Assembly (NCBI RefSeq): GCF_051414135.1
Contig: NZ_JBLKOA010000004.1
Span: forward strand, 62,001 to 126,000
Reading direction: 5' to 3'
DNA: 64,000 bases
Source: Halovenus halobia
Lineage (GTDB): Archaea > Halobacteriota > Halobacteria > Halobacteriales > Haloarculaceae
Part shown: one piece after another, positions 18,792 to 26,206 of the stretch
Layout: each line of letters opens with the position of its first letter
How positions within the stretch are numbered: the stretch's first letter is position 1
Position numbers and translations under genes: made by a program
Notes under the pieces: model-generated
Seen by the model: only the letters and a program-made list of their open reading frames with translations
What the model was told of the DNA's origin: nothing
The model's database searches: none

Positions 18792-18800
18792 TGTTGTTGA

Positions 18801-18816
18801 TGTAGGCTTGCTCAAA
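18801..18816 (-). promoter_or_regulatory. Degenerate iron box E
   Basis: On the plus strand it reads TGTAGGCTTGCTCAAA, 12 of 16 positions matching TTTAGGCTTACCTAAA (box C). It lies 9 bp before the ATG of the iron-binding protein. Its weak match would mean little alone; its position before the iron transporter operon is what makes it plausible. Confidence 0.4.
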
Positions 18817-18836
18817 TGATGGTTATCGCTGTCGGT

Positions 18837-20003
18837 TCAGTCGTCTGCCGCGGCGGGGACGCGCTGTAGTTCTTCGAGACAATCCAGCCAGTCGTGCATA
18901 TGCTCGCCGACGTAGGGCAGGAACTCGCCGTTGCGGTAGGCCTCGGGGTCGGCGTCACAGAGCGAGTCGGCCATCGCGCCGAAGGCGTCTTCGTAGCTCG
19001 CTGCATCCTCACCAACCTCGTCAACATACTCCCAGACGTGCTCGTTCAGTTCGAGGCCAGCAACCTCGTTGTGCAGGTCGTCGAACGTCGACCGGGCGGC
19101 CTTGTTGTGCTCACAGAGCGGTCGGCCGTTGTAGATCTGCTTCCCGAGCAGGTCGCAGGCTCGCTTGAGGAAGACGCCGCTCCAGATATCGTCGAACCGG
19201 CCAACGTCCCACTCGTTGTCGTCCATTGGCAACTGATAGAACGCTGGGATCACCTCGCGGCGGAAGGCAAGATTCATCGAACAGACCGTGAGGTAGTTGT
19301 CCTCTGCGGCGACGAAGTCCTCGCCGAAGTCGTCGATTTCCGTTCGAGTCTGGGCCTGTCCTTGCAGGTCGCCGTCCATCAGGATGCGCACTGCGTCGAG
19401 GTCGGGCACGTTCGTCCACAGTCCCTGTGAGGCAACAATCTCCCCGCGCTCGATGGTTTCCGTCTCGGTCGTCACCGTCTCATCCATCGCGGAGTAGGGA
19501 TAGCCGCGTGGGTACAGGCCGTGCTCGTCAGCTTCCTGGTAGAGCACGTTCACCCACTGTGTGTCAGATGAGACAGATTCGATGTCGCCCTCGAAGGCGA
19601 GATTCTCCATGTGGCCGCCGAAGAAATCGGTCTCGTGCGGGAGGGTGTCGTCGTCGATGAACACACCGTACTCGAAGCGGGAGTTGTTCCACATGTACAG
19701 CAGGCCGAAACTCGTCTCGGCGTGACTTGCCGCCGGAACGATGTGGCCGTATTCCTCGACATCCTGGTCTTCGTACCACTCTTCTCGACGACTGCCGTCG
19801 AACACTTCGCCCGCCACGTCTAACTCTGTAAGCATCGACTTCATCTCCTCGGTCTCACAGAAGTCCTCCGTCACCAGGACGAAAAACAGCCGTGAGGTAT
19901 CGAAGCCGTGCTCGCGGGCATTCTCGACGTAGGCTCGCACGCAGTCGTACTCCCGAATTGTCGGGACAATTACGCAAATGTCCTGTTCTGTTCGCTGCTC
20001 CAT
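18837..20003 (-). CDS. Reversibly glycosylated polypeptide-like (alpha-1,4-glucan-protein synthase) enzyme
   Basis: A 388-residue protein resembling the RGP/UDP-arabinopyranose mutase family, GT-A fold proteins that isomerise or transfer nucleotide sugars. It begins with CVIVPTIREYDCVRAY and carries the metal site FIDDDTLPHETDF near residues 115-127, followed by RGYPYSAM. It has no membrane segments. It lies upstream of the iron-transporter operon on the same strand with its own iron box (C), separated by 45 bp. Sugar and acceptor are unknown; family assignment rests on these motifs only. Confidence 0.75.
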   Translation of the reverse strand: MEQRTEQDICVIVPTIREYDCVRAYVENAREHGFDTSRLFFVLVTEDFCETEEMKSMLTELDVAGEVFDGSRREEWYEDQDVEEYGHIVPAASHAETSFGLLYMWNNSRFEYGVFIDDDTLPHETDFFGGHMENLAFEGDIESVSSDTQWVNVLYQEADEHGLYPRGYPYSAMDETVTTETETIERGEIVASQGLWTNVPDLDAVRILMDGDLQGQAQTRTEIDDFGEDFVAAEDNYLTVCSMNLAFRREVIPAFYQLPMDDNEWDVGRFDDIWSGVFLKRACDLLGKQIYNGRPLCEHNKAARSTFDDLHNEVAGLELNEHVWEYVDEVGEDAASYEDAFGAMADSLCDADPEAYRNGEFLPYVGEHMHDWLDCLEELQRVPAAADD

Positions 20004-20015
20004 ACTCGGCTATTT

Positions 20016-20031
20016 TTTAGGCTTACCTAAA
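20016..20031 (-). promoter_or_regulatory. DtxR/IdeR-like iron box C
   Basis: TTTAGGCTTACCTAAA is a near-perfect palindrome 12 bp upstream of the RGP-like ATG at 20003. It overlaps the stop codon of the upstream membrane protein gene, so the operator is squeezed between two genes. Core is identical to box B apart from the two central bases. Confidence 0.7.
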
Positions 20032-21106
20032 GATTTGACGATTCGGGTTCTCGGCTCCCTGACTGGTTTCCGACCACACTGGGAGACAGGTTCAACAGCA
20101 GCCCACTCGCTGCCCCGCCGAGCACTGTCACGCCGTTTTTCAGCGCGTGGTCGACGACGGCAGCGGCCAGCGCCGTCGCCGGGGTGACCGGGGAGACAGC
20201 GACAACCAGCGCAGTGAAGGCGGCCTCGTACAGCCCAATTCCACCCTGTGAGAGCGGCAACACTTTCGAGAGATTGCCAACCGTTACTGCGAGTGTCCCC
20301 ACCGCAAGCAGTGCTGTCGGGGCTAACTGGTCGGTTATCGCCTGCAAGACGAGCACCGCCGTTAGGACGTCAAGCACCCAGACAGCGAGGCTTCCTGCAC
20401 CGATTCGCCCAATTGCCCGGGGGTCGGCCGCAACCACACGAACATCGGCCCCGAAGCTGACAACCGCGTCGACTGCTTTCGACAGCCCCGAGCCATCGGC
20501 CCACGTCTGCAGTCGCCGGCCAAGTTCCAGGTCGCTCCGTGCGAGGACGACAACCAGCAGGCTACAACAAACTGCCACGCCGGCAACAACGCCGGCAGCG
20601 AGTATCACCGGGACGGACCGACCAACCGGCAGCCCACTTCCTTCGACGGCAAGCCAGCCAGCCGCGAACGCGCCCAGACAGGCCAGCGCGAGAAGGTCGA
20701 AGAGTCGTTCAACTGTCAGCGAGGCGGCACCGGTGGCGTATGGGACGTCCCGCCGCGTCTTGAGCAGGTATGCTCGGACGCCGTCGCCTGCTCGCGCCGG
20801 CACCACGAGATTCGCGAGTTGACTCACGAAGACTGCCGCCGTCAGAAACCGCTGCCCACAGCGGTGTCCGATGCTATCGAGAATCTCGCCGTACCGATGT
20901 CCGCGTACCGGCCACGACAGCGTGTAGACGAATACGGCTGCGAGCACTAGTCGTGGATCGGCGACACGGATAGCATCGATTACCTCGTCAACGTCGACGG
21001 TGCGGACTGCGATAGCACAGCCAACGACAACTACGAGCACCGTTCCCAGCAGGCTGAGCCGACGCTGTGTGAACAGACGCTTGCGCTCGCCGGCTGGTGT
21101 TCCCAT
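20027..21106 (-). CDS. LPG synthase/flippase-like (UPF0104) integral membrane protein
   Basis: A 359-residue protein with seven or eight membrane helices, matching the lysylphosphatidylglycerol-synthase transmembrane family (AglD N-terminal type). Diagnostic stretches are VYTLSWPVRGHRYGEIL near residue 60, NLVVPARAGDGVRAYLL near 105, and GNLSKVLPLSQGGIGLYEAAF near 280. In haloarchaea such proteins are linked to lipid or dolichol-sugar handling and surface glycosylation. ATG 21106 is preferred over TTG 21127, which would crowd the upstream box D. Same strand as the RGP-like gene downstream. Confidence 0.85.
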   Translation of the reverse strand: MGTPAGERKRLFTQRRLSLLGTVLVVVVGCAIAVRTVDVDEVIDAIRVADPRLVLAAVFVYTLSWPVRGHRYGEILDSIGHRCGQRFLTAAVFVSQLANLVVPARAGDGVRAYLLKTRRDVPYATGAASLTVERLFDLLALACLGAFAAGWLAVEGSGLPVGRSVPVILAAGVVAGVAVCCSLLVVVLARSDLELGRRLQTWADGSGLSKAVDAVVSFGADVRVVAADPRAIGRIGAGSLAVWVLDVLTAVLVLQAITDQLAPTALLAVGTLAVTVGNLSKVLPLSQGGIGLYEAAFTALVVAVSPVTPATALAAAVVDHALKNGVTVLGGAASGLLLNLSPSVVGNQSGSREPESSNL

Positions 21107-21130
21107 ACGAACCGCTGACTGCTCCAAATA

Positions 21131-21146
21131 TTTAAGCGCACCTAAA
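21131..21146 (-). promoter_or_regulatory. DtxR/IdeR-like iron box D (weaker)
   Basis: TTTAAGCGCACCTAAA matches TTTAGGCNNACCTAAA at all but one defined position and lies 24 bp before the flippase-like ATG. AAATATTTAAG just beside it can serve as the TATA element on this strand, so a bound repressor would mask the promoter. Confidence 0.5.
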
Positions 21147-21263
21147 ACTGGTCAGTGTTTGTCGTATTTGCTGGTCAGTCCGGGAACTCAGCGGAACTCG
21201 CTGACCGCGACAGCAGCCGCTGACCGGTTGTCTCGTCAAAAAATCCCCCCGTCCCCCGTGACC

Positions 21264-21395
21264 TTACGCGGTTACGCGAAAGGACTGCTTGTACGTGATT
21301 TCGGTCTCGTGACAGCTCGGACAAACGTACTCTGTGAGTTTTGTGGTCTCGTCGTTGTGGCTCATCCGCGTTCCACACGATGTGCACTCGGGCAT
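21264..21395 (-). CDS. 43-residue zinc-ribbon protein
   Basis: A very short gene: ATG 21395, stop TAA 21264-21266. The product has two CxxC knuckles (CTSCG near residue 4, CPSCH near 25), which together can bind one zinc. Such mini zinc-ribbons are common in haloarchaea and often of unknown role. AT-rich promoter sequence (about 21417-21460) lies upstream on this strand. Codon choice is normal for the genome (mostly C/G third positions). Function unknown; nucleic-acid or protein binding is possible. Confidence 0.7.
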   Translation of the reverse strand: MPECTSCGTRMSHNDETTKLTEYVCPSCHETEITYKQSFRVTA

Positions 21396-21583
21396 TACAC
21401 TCCGACATTCACAATCGTGATATTAAATCCTTATGGTCCTATTATCGATTATACACTTAAAGGTAGATGAGGCAGCCAGTGACTGGCCACTACATCAGCA
21501 GAGAGTGTCACCGCCGCTACAGACGGTTCTGCAGAATCGCCCGATACGCTGAGAGCGCTATCGGTGGAAAATCGGCCCGCTGT

Positions 21584-21712
21584 GCGAGTTTCTCGATGTT
21601 CTGACGGCTGCGCCGTCAGAGTACGAAACGCTGGCTACGCCAGCTTTTCGATGTTCTCGCGGTTGTACCGCGAGAGGACGAGAAACTCGTTATGCGAGTT
21701 TCTCGATATTCT
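21584..21712 (-). repeat. Three 55-bp units derived from the 3' end of icd, with four short hairpins
   Basis: The last codons of the isocitrate dehydrogenase gene (encoding NIEKLA and stop) are repeated downstream. The 19-bp segments start at 21584, 21639 and 21694 on the plus strand, exactly 55 bp apart. The middle copy still encodes ENIEKLA-stop and the far copy encodes QNIEKLA without a stop. Four perfect or near-perfect hairpins are spaced every 26-29 bp: centres near 21611 (CTGACGGC/GCCGTCAG), 21637 (GCTGGC/GCCAGC), 21666 (CTCGCGGT/ACCGCGAG) and 21692 (CGAGAAACTCG/CGAGTTTCTCG, spanning the real stop codon). Confidence 0.8.
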
Positions 21713-22952
21713 TCACAATCTCGTCGGCGTACTCGCTGGTGGCGAGTTTCTCGCCGCCCTCGATCTGCCGGTGCAGGTCGTAGGTGACTTTCTTCGAGGA
21801 GATGGTCTCCTCGACGGCGTCTTTGATGAGCTGTGCGGCGTCGTTCCAGCCCATGTACTCGTACAGGAGCACACCAGAGAGGATGATGGCACTCGGGTTG
21901 ACCTTGTCCTGGCCGGCGTATTTCGGTGCGGAGCCGTGGACTGGTTCGGCGAGACAGAGCGCGTTACCGAAGTTGGCGCCGGGTGCGATACCAAGTCCGC
22001 CAATCTGTGCGCCACAGGCGTCTGAGAGGTAGTCGCCGTTGAGGTTCGGCATCGCCAGCACATCGTAGTTCTCGGTTCGGGTGAGAATCTGCTGGAGCAT
22101 GTTGTCGGCGATGCGGTCGTTGACGACGACGGCGTCGTCTGGCTGTTCGCCGTCGCGTTCTTCCCACAGCGTATCCTCGGTAATGACCTCGTCGCCGTAC
22201 TCTTCGACAGCAACCTCGTAGCCCCAGTCGCGGAACTGACCCTCGGTGAACTTCATGATGTTGCCCTTGTGGACAAGAGTCACCGAGTCACGGTCGTGTT
22301 CCAGCGCGTAGTCAATTGCTCGGCGAACGAGTCGTTTCGTGCCGAACTCGGTGATCGGCTTGATTCCAATTCCGACCGCTCCCTCGTGAATTGTCTCGTC
22401 GAAGCCCATCTCCTCTTCGACGAACTCTCGAACCTTCTCGACGTCTTCGGTTCCTTCTTCCCACTCAATACCGGCGTAGACGTCCTCGGTGTTCTCACGG
22501 AAGTTCACCATATCCATCTGCTCGGGGTGTGTAACCGGCGACGGCACACCGTCGAGGTGGTAGGTTGGTCGGACGTTCGCGTAGGTATCGAGCCGTTTTC
22601 GCAGGGCGACGTTCAGCGAGCGAAAGCCGGCCCCGACCGGCGTCGTAAGCGGCCCCTTGATTGCGATTCGGAACTCCTTGATCGCGTCGACGGTATCCTG
22701 TGGCAGGTTCTCGTCGTACTTTTCGCGAGCGCTCTCTCCCGCGTACACCCGCATCCAACTCACGTCTCGACCCGTTTCCTGTGCAGCAGCGGTGAGGACC
22801 TTCTGTGCTGCCGGTCCAACATCTGTCCCGATTCCGTCCCCGTACAGAATCGGAATGATCGGATGGTCCGGTACCTCGAACTCGTCTGCTTCCTCGTCGA
22901 GTACCTCTACCCGCTGTCCCTCATCGGGTACCTCGATTTTGTCGAATTCCAT
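21690..22952 (-). CDS. icd: NADP-dependent isocitrate dehydrogenase
   Basis: A 420-residue TCA-cycle enzyme converting isocitrate to 2-oxoglutarate. It has the isocitrate-binding RSLNVALRKRLDTYANVRP segment (the Ser is the one phosphorylated in E. coli), the NFRENTEDVYAG motif, HKGNIMKFTEG, and the metal-binding aspartates in MPNLNGDYLSDACGAQIGG. The KYAGQDKVNPSA region fits NADP specificity. Length is normal. A TATA-like TACTTTACA (about 22976-22984) sits some 25-30 nt before the ATG on this strand. The extreme 3' end is part of the 55-bp repeat described separately. Confidence 0.97.
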   Translation of the reverse strand: MEFDKIEVPDEGQRVEVLDEEADEFEVPDHPIIPILYGDGIGTDVGPAAQKVLTAAAQETGRDVSWMRVYAGESAREKYDENLPQDTVDAIKEFRIAIKGPLTTPVGAGFRSLNVALRKRLDTYANVRPTYHLDGVPSPVTHPEQMDMVNFRENTEDVYAGIEWEEGTEDVEKVREFVEEEMGFDETIHEGAVGIGIKPITEFGTKRLVRRAIDYALEHDRDSVTLVHKGNIMKFTEGQFRDWGYEVAVEEYGDEVITEDTLWEERDGEQPDDAVVVNDRIADNMLQQILTRTENYDVLAMPNLNGDYLSDACGAQIGGLGIAPGANFGNALCLAEPVHGSAPKYAGQDKVNPSAIILSGVLLYEYMGWNDAAQLIKDAVEETISSKKVTYDLHRQIEGGEKLATSEYADEIVKNIEKLA

Positions 22953-23100
22953 ATATCGAGCTTTCTCTTTGCGGGTGTAAAGTAATGCCGCTTTCTTCGC
23001 CAGAGTCTGTCATGGTCTTTCCTTGTAGTTGTCTCCGCGGCTCCTACGGGCCAATTGCTCCTGTCGTGTGAATTATTAGGGCTTCGGCCAATCGCTTGGT

Positions 23101-23955
23101 ATGAATGTCCTCGTCCACGGCGGTGCTGGTGGAACACCTGCGGAGCCAGCACAACGCCAGGCGGTCCTCGACCGAGCCGTGTCGGCCGGAACGGACGCCG
23201 ACACGCCCATGGCTGCCATTGTCGAGGCGGTACGCGTCCTGGAATCAGACCCGCAGTTTAACGCCGGCGTCGGCAGCGCCGTCCAAAGCGACGGTCAGAT
23301 TCGCACCGACGCAGGAGTCATGTACAGCGACGGGACAACCGGCGCGGCCTGCTCGATGCTCGGCGTCGAACACGCCGTCGATGTTGCACAGGTTGTCGCC
23401 GAACAGACGCCACACATCCTCATCTCCGGTGACCACGCTGTCGAACTCGCGCGGGCGAACGAGATTGAAACGAACTGTGACCTCTGGAGCGAACAGTCCC
23501 GACAGCGTTGGGCGGAGACGCCCGACCGCAGCGACGAGGGAATCACCGAGCAACTCGCGTGGGTCCGCGACCAGTTCGGCGGTATCGACACTGTCGGCGC
23601 AGTCGCCACCGATGGAACCCACCTCGCCGCGGCAACCTCGACCGGCGGTCGGTGGGCCGCGCTGGCTGGTCGGGTTGGTGATGTGCCCCAGGTCGGCAGC
23701 GGCTTCTACGCAACTGAGCGGGCCGCAGCAAGCGCAACCGGGGCCGGCGAGGCAATCGCCCGGTACGGACTCGCGCGGCGGGTTGTCGACGCAATCGAGG
23801 ACGGCGACGACCCCGAGACCGCCGCCCAGCGGACAATCCGTGGCTTCGGAACGGAGACTGGCGAAGAGGCTGGTGTAATCGTCATCGACGACGACGGACG
23901 GACAGGAACTGCGTTCAACTCCGAGGGAATGCAGACTGCAGTCCAAGAGCGGTAA
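23101..23955 (+). CDS. Isoaspartyl peptidase/L-asparaginase (Ntn hydrolase family)
   Basis: A 284-residue plant-type asparaginase precursor. HGGAGG near the N-terminus, FNAGVGSAVQSDG near 57-69, and the autoprocessing site GGIDTVGAVA are present; Thr164 should become the N-terminal nucleophile after self-cleavage. Downstream STGGRWAALAGRVGD forms the substrate pocket. It would remove isoaspartyl residues or hydrolyse asparagine. A TATA-like AATTATTAG (23071-23079) lies about 22-30 nt upstream, suggesting a leaderless message. The methionine aminopeptidase gene follows after 31 bp. Confidence 0.93.
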   Translation: MNVLVHGGAGGTPAEPAQRQAVLDRAVSAGTDADTPMAAIVEAVRVLESDPQFNAGVGSAVQSDGQIRTDAGVMYSDGTTGAACSMLGVEHAVDVAQVVAEQTPHILISGDHAVELARANEIETNCDLWSEQSRQRWAETPDRSDEGITEQLAWVRDQFGGIDTVGAVATDGTHLAAATSTGGRWAALAGRVGDVPQVGSGFYATERAAASATGAGEAIARYGLARRVVDAIEDGDDPETAAQRTIRGFGTETGEEAGVIVIDDDGRTGTAFNSEGMQTAVQER

Positions 23956-23986
23956 CACTTTGACTGTCTGCCCCGAATCGGCTGGC

Positions 23987-24877
23987 ATGACCGACGTGGA
24001 TCTCGATTCCGAGCAGTACCAGAAACACCGAGAGGCCGGGGAGATTCTCGCCACCGTCCGAGAGGAGACCGTCGACCGAATCGAAGTCGGCGCGAGCCAC
24101 CTCGAAATTGCCGAGTTTGCAGAGAACCGCATCCGCGAACTCGGCGGCGAACCCGCCTTCCCGCTGAACATCTCAATCGACGAGGAGGCCGCACACGCCA
24201 CCCCGAGTATCGACGACGACTCGACGTTCGGCGAGGAGATGGTCAACTTCGACATCGGCGTCCACGTCGACGGCTGGCTGGCTGACTCGGCCATCACCGT
24301 CGACCTGTCGGGCCACGACGAACTCGTCGAAGCCTCCGCAGAGGCACTGAACGCCGCCGTCGAGATGGTTGAACCCGGCATCGACACCGGCACACTGGGT
24401 GACGTGATTGGCCGAACAATCGACGGGTACGGCTACAACCCTGTCGTCAACCTCACGGGCCACGGACTGGGTCACTGGGAACAACACACCAAACCGAATA
24501 TCCCGAACCGGAAGGTTCCCCAGGGCACGACACTGGAAGTCGGTGACGTGGTCGCAATCGAGCCCTTCGCGACCGACGGTGGCGGCAAGGTACAGGAGGG
24601 CAGTGAAGAGGAGATTTTTGCGCTGGAGAAAGACAAATCGATTCGAGACCGACAGGCACGGGCGGCCCTCGACCAGATTACCGAAGAGTTTCGGACGCTT
24701 CCGTTCGCAACCCGGTGGCTAGATGTTGACCGGCCAGAGATGGCACTGCGCCGACTCAAACAGGAAGATATCGTCCACGGCTATCCGGTACTCAAAGAGC
24801 AGGCTGGCTACTACGTCAGTCAAAAAGAACACACTGTCATCGTCACCGAAGACGGCTGTGAAGTCACGACTCGGTAA
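23987..24877 (+). CDS. map: Methionine aminopeptidase, type II
   Basis: A 296-residue pita-bread-fold enzyme that removes initiator methionine. Metal ligands are visible: VNFDIGVHVDGWLADSA (two aspartates), the histidine in GHGLGHWEQH, a glutamate in AIEPFATDG, and a C-terminal glutamate in SQKEHTVIV. The insertion before the final ligand marks the archaeal/eukaryal type II. ATG 23987 is preferred over TTG 23960, whose extra nine residues do not fit the family. Likely co-transcribed with the preceding hydrolase, so both act in protein maturation/repair. Confidence 0.95.
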   Translation: MTDVDLDSEQYQKHREAGEILATVREETVDRIEVGASHLEIAEFAENRIRELGGEPAFPLNISIDEEAAHATPSIDDDSTFGEEMVNFDIGVHVDGWLADSAITVDLSGHDELVEASAEALNAAVEMVEPGIDTGTLGDVIGRTIDGYGYNPVVNLTGHGLGHWEQHTKPNIPNRKVPQGTTLEVGDVVAIEPFATDGGGKVQEGSEEEIFALEKDKSIRDRQARAALDQITEEFRTLPFATRWLDVDRPEMALRRLKQEDIVHGYPVLKEQAGYYVSQKEHTVIVTEDGCEVTTR

Positions 24878-24895
24878 CCTGCTGGCGTGACAGCG

Positions 24896-25096
24896 TCAGG
24901 CGTTGTTCATCCGCCGCTTTGTTGTTGCCCCGCACTCGTCACATTCGCTGACGCGGTACGGTTCGCGGGAGTACTCGGCGTTTTCCTGTTTACCGCTTTC
25001 GGTGAGAATCTCGACCGATACCTGATGGGTCGTCTGTCGTTCACACCGGGGGCAATCCTCGGTGACGCCTGCGACGGACTCGTCTGTCGTTGCCAT
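24896..25096 (-). CDS. Small zinc beta-ribbon protein (66 residues)
   Basis: The product has CPRCERQTTH near residue 15 and CDECGATTKRR near 54, four cysteines for one zinc, separated by a beta-rich middle. This pattern fits a conserved haloarchaeal ribbon family of unknown role, with some likeness to ribosomal-protein ribbons (eL42 type). The longer frame upstream includes the promoter, so I start at ATG 25096. A TATA-like element and a palindrome lie directly upstream. Confidence 0.75.
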   Translation of the reverse strand: MATTDESVAGVTEDCPRCERQTTHQVSVEILTESGKQENAEYSREPYRVSECDECGATTKRRMNNA

Positions 25097-25101
25097 TGTG
25101 A

Positions 25102-25132
25102 CCTTACTTCGGTAACGTAAGGATATAAAAAA
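25102..25132 (-). promoter_or_regulatory. TATA element with adjoining CCTTAC/GTAAGG palindrome
   Basis: On the plus strand CCTTAC (25102-25107) and GTAAGG (25117-25122) form a palindrome around nine bases, directly followed by ATATAAAAAA (25123-25132), which on the minus strand is a TATA box about 27-36 nt before the ATG of the zinc-ribbon gene. A leaderless transcript and operator control between TATA box and start are inferred. Confidence 0.5.
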
Positions 25133-25151
25133 GGACGATTGTTGAGTTTGT

Positions 25152-25301
25152 TCAATACACAACCTTTCCGACAGCGTGGAGATCGTGGGTTTCTCCGGGG
25201 ATGAGCCCCGTTTTGTCGGTCTGAATCCACTCGCTGGACTGTTTTCTCCCTGAACGGCCGATGGATTTATATGTCTCAGGAGTGGCGTCGCAGGTTGTCA
25301 C
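25152..25301 (-). CDS. Possible 49-residue conserved protein
   Basis: A short frame from GTG 25301 to TGA 25152-25154. Its C-terminal half contains SSEWIQTDKTGLI, which resembles ASEWITVDRDSAI in the small protein encoded at 61,623-61,811, hinting at a common small family. Against it, third-position G/C is lower than in the neighbours and the TATA box of the divergent HIT gene (ATTTATATG, 25264-25272) falls inside it. Treat as tentative. Confidence 0.33.
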   Translation of the reverse strand: MTTCDATPETYKSIGRSGRKQSSEWIQTDKTGLIPGETHDLHAVGKVVY

Positions 25302-25372
25302 GAGTTGACTAGGGTCGACGGTGGAGAACTCGGCGAGGGTGCGTTCAAGTGGCTGGCTCCCACAGAGCAGAT

Positions 25373-25921
25373 ATGGACCAAATCTTCGCCCCGTGGCGTA
25401 TTGACTGGGTCGAACGCGGCGGGAACGACGAGTTCGAGGACTGCGTGTTCTGTGAACTCCCCGACGTGGCCGCTCCGGACCGAGAGTACAATCTCCTCGC
25501 TCGCGGCGAGCACGCCTTCGTCTTGCTGAATAACTACCCGTACAACCCCGGCCACGCGATGGTCATTCCGCACGAACACACCGGCGACTACCGTGACCTC
25601 GACGCGGAGAGTTTGCTCGCCAAGGAGCGTCTCGTCCAGCGGACAATCGACGCGATGGACGAGGCACTCGACCCCAATGGCTACAACGTCGGGTACAACC
25701 TCGGTCACGCCGCTGCCGGCGGTTCTATCGGCGACCACCTCCACGCCCACATCGTCCCGCGCTGGCAGGGCGACACCAATTTCATGCCGGTTATCGGCGA
25801 CACGACGGTCATCGTCGAGGCTGTGAACGATACTTACGACCGACTTCACGAGGCGCTCGCGGCACAGGATGGGGTCACTGCGTCCGGCGCGGAACAGGCC
25901 GTCGAAATTGCTCCCGAATAA
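25373..25921 (+). CDS. HIT-family nucleotide hydrolase/phosphorylase
   Basis: A 182-residue histidine-triad protein. The catalytic HLHAHIVPRW motif is at residues 122-131, with the three histidines at 122, 124 and 126. The upstream NNYPYNPGHAMVIPHEH strand pair and the zinc-type CVFCELP knuckle near residue 25 are typical of Ap4A phosphorylase/hydrolase-like members. It probably cleaves dinucleoside polyphosphates or nucleotide-linked adducts. ATG 25373 is taken instead of GTG 25349. A TATA-like ATTTATATG lies about 100 bp upstream, implying a leader. Confidence 0.92.
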   Translation: MDQIFAPWRIDWVERGGNDEFEDCVFCELPDVAAPDREYNLLARGEHAFVLLNNYPYNPGHAMVIPHEHTGDYRDLDAESLLAKERLVQRTIDAMDEALDPNGYNVGYNLGHAAAGGSIGDHLHAHIVPRWQGDTNFMPVIGDTTVIVEAVNDTYDRLHEALAAQDGVTASGAEQAVEIAPE

Positions 25922-25929
25922 CCCGATTA

Positions 25930-26097
25930 TTACGGGTTGGCCCGCGGACTCGGATTTTGCAACTGTGTCTTCCCACAGCGCAGACAGACTTTTTCTGTTG
26001 CGTACACCTCTCCGAGCTGGAGGCGGTTGTATCGATACGTGTGCAGGCCGAGCGTATCACACAGGAGACTGTCATCAGAGCGGCTGAACAGGTTCAT
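25930..26097 (-). CDS. 55-residue single-knuckle zinc-type protein
   Basis: ATG 26097 to TAA 25930-25932. The product carries CLRCGK near residues 38-43 and one earlier cysteine near 13 inside a LLCDTLGLHTYRYNRL segment. The frame is well formed and fills most of the gap between the HIT gene and taw1, ending 9 bp from the HIT gene stop (convergent). No named family recognised; it looks like a truncated zinc-finger or small basic-acidic haloarchaeal protein. Confidence 0.6.
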   Translation of the reverse strand: MNLFSRSDDSLLCDTLGLHTYRYNRLQLGEVYATEKVCLRCGKTQLQNPSPRANP

Positions 26098-26206
26098 CTC
26101 TTGGTTCACCCTTGTTTGGTTGGTTGTACGGCTGGTTTACATATAACCCCGCTGGCCAGCAACCTGACCGTGGGTGTTAACACTCCCGGACAGGGTACAA
26201 CGCTGT

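Noticed and set aside
24907..25230. 107-codon minus-strand frame overlapping the zinc-ribbon gene
   Set aside because: Same strand but different frame from the zinc-ribbon gene; it lacks the cysteine knuckles and crosses the TATA box.
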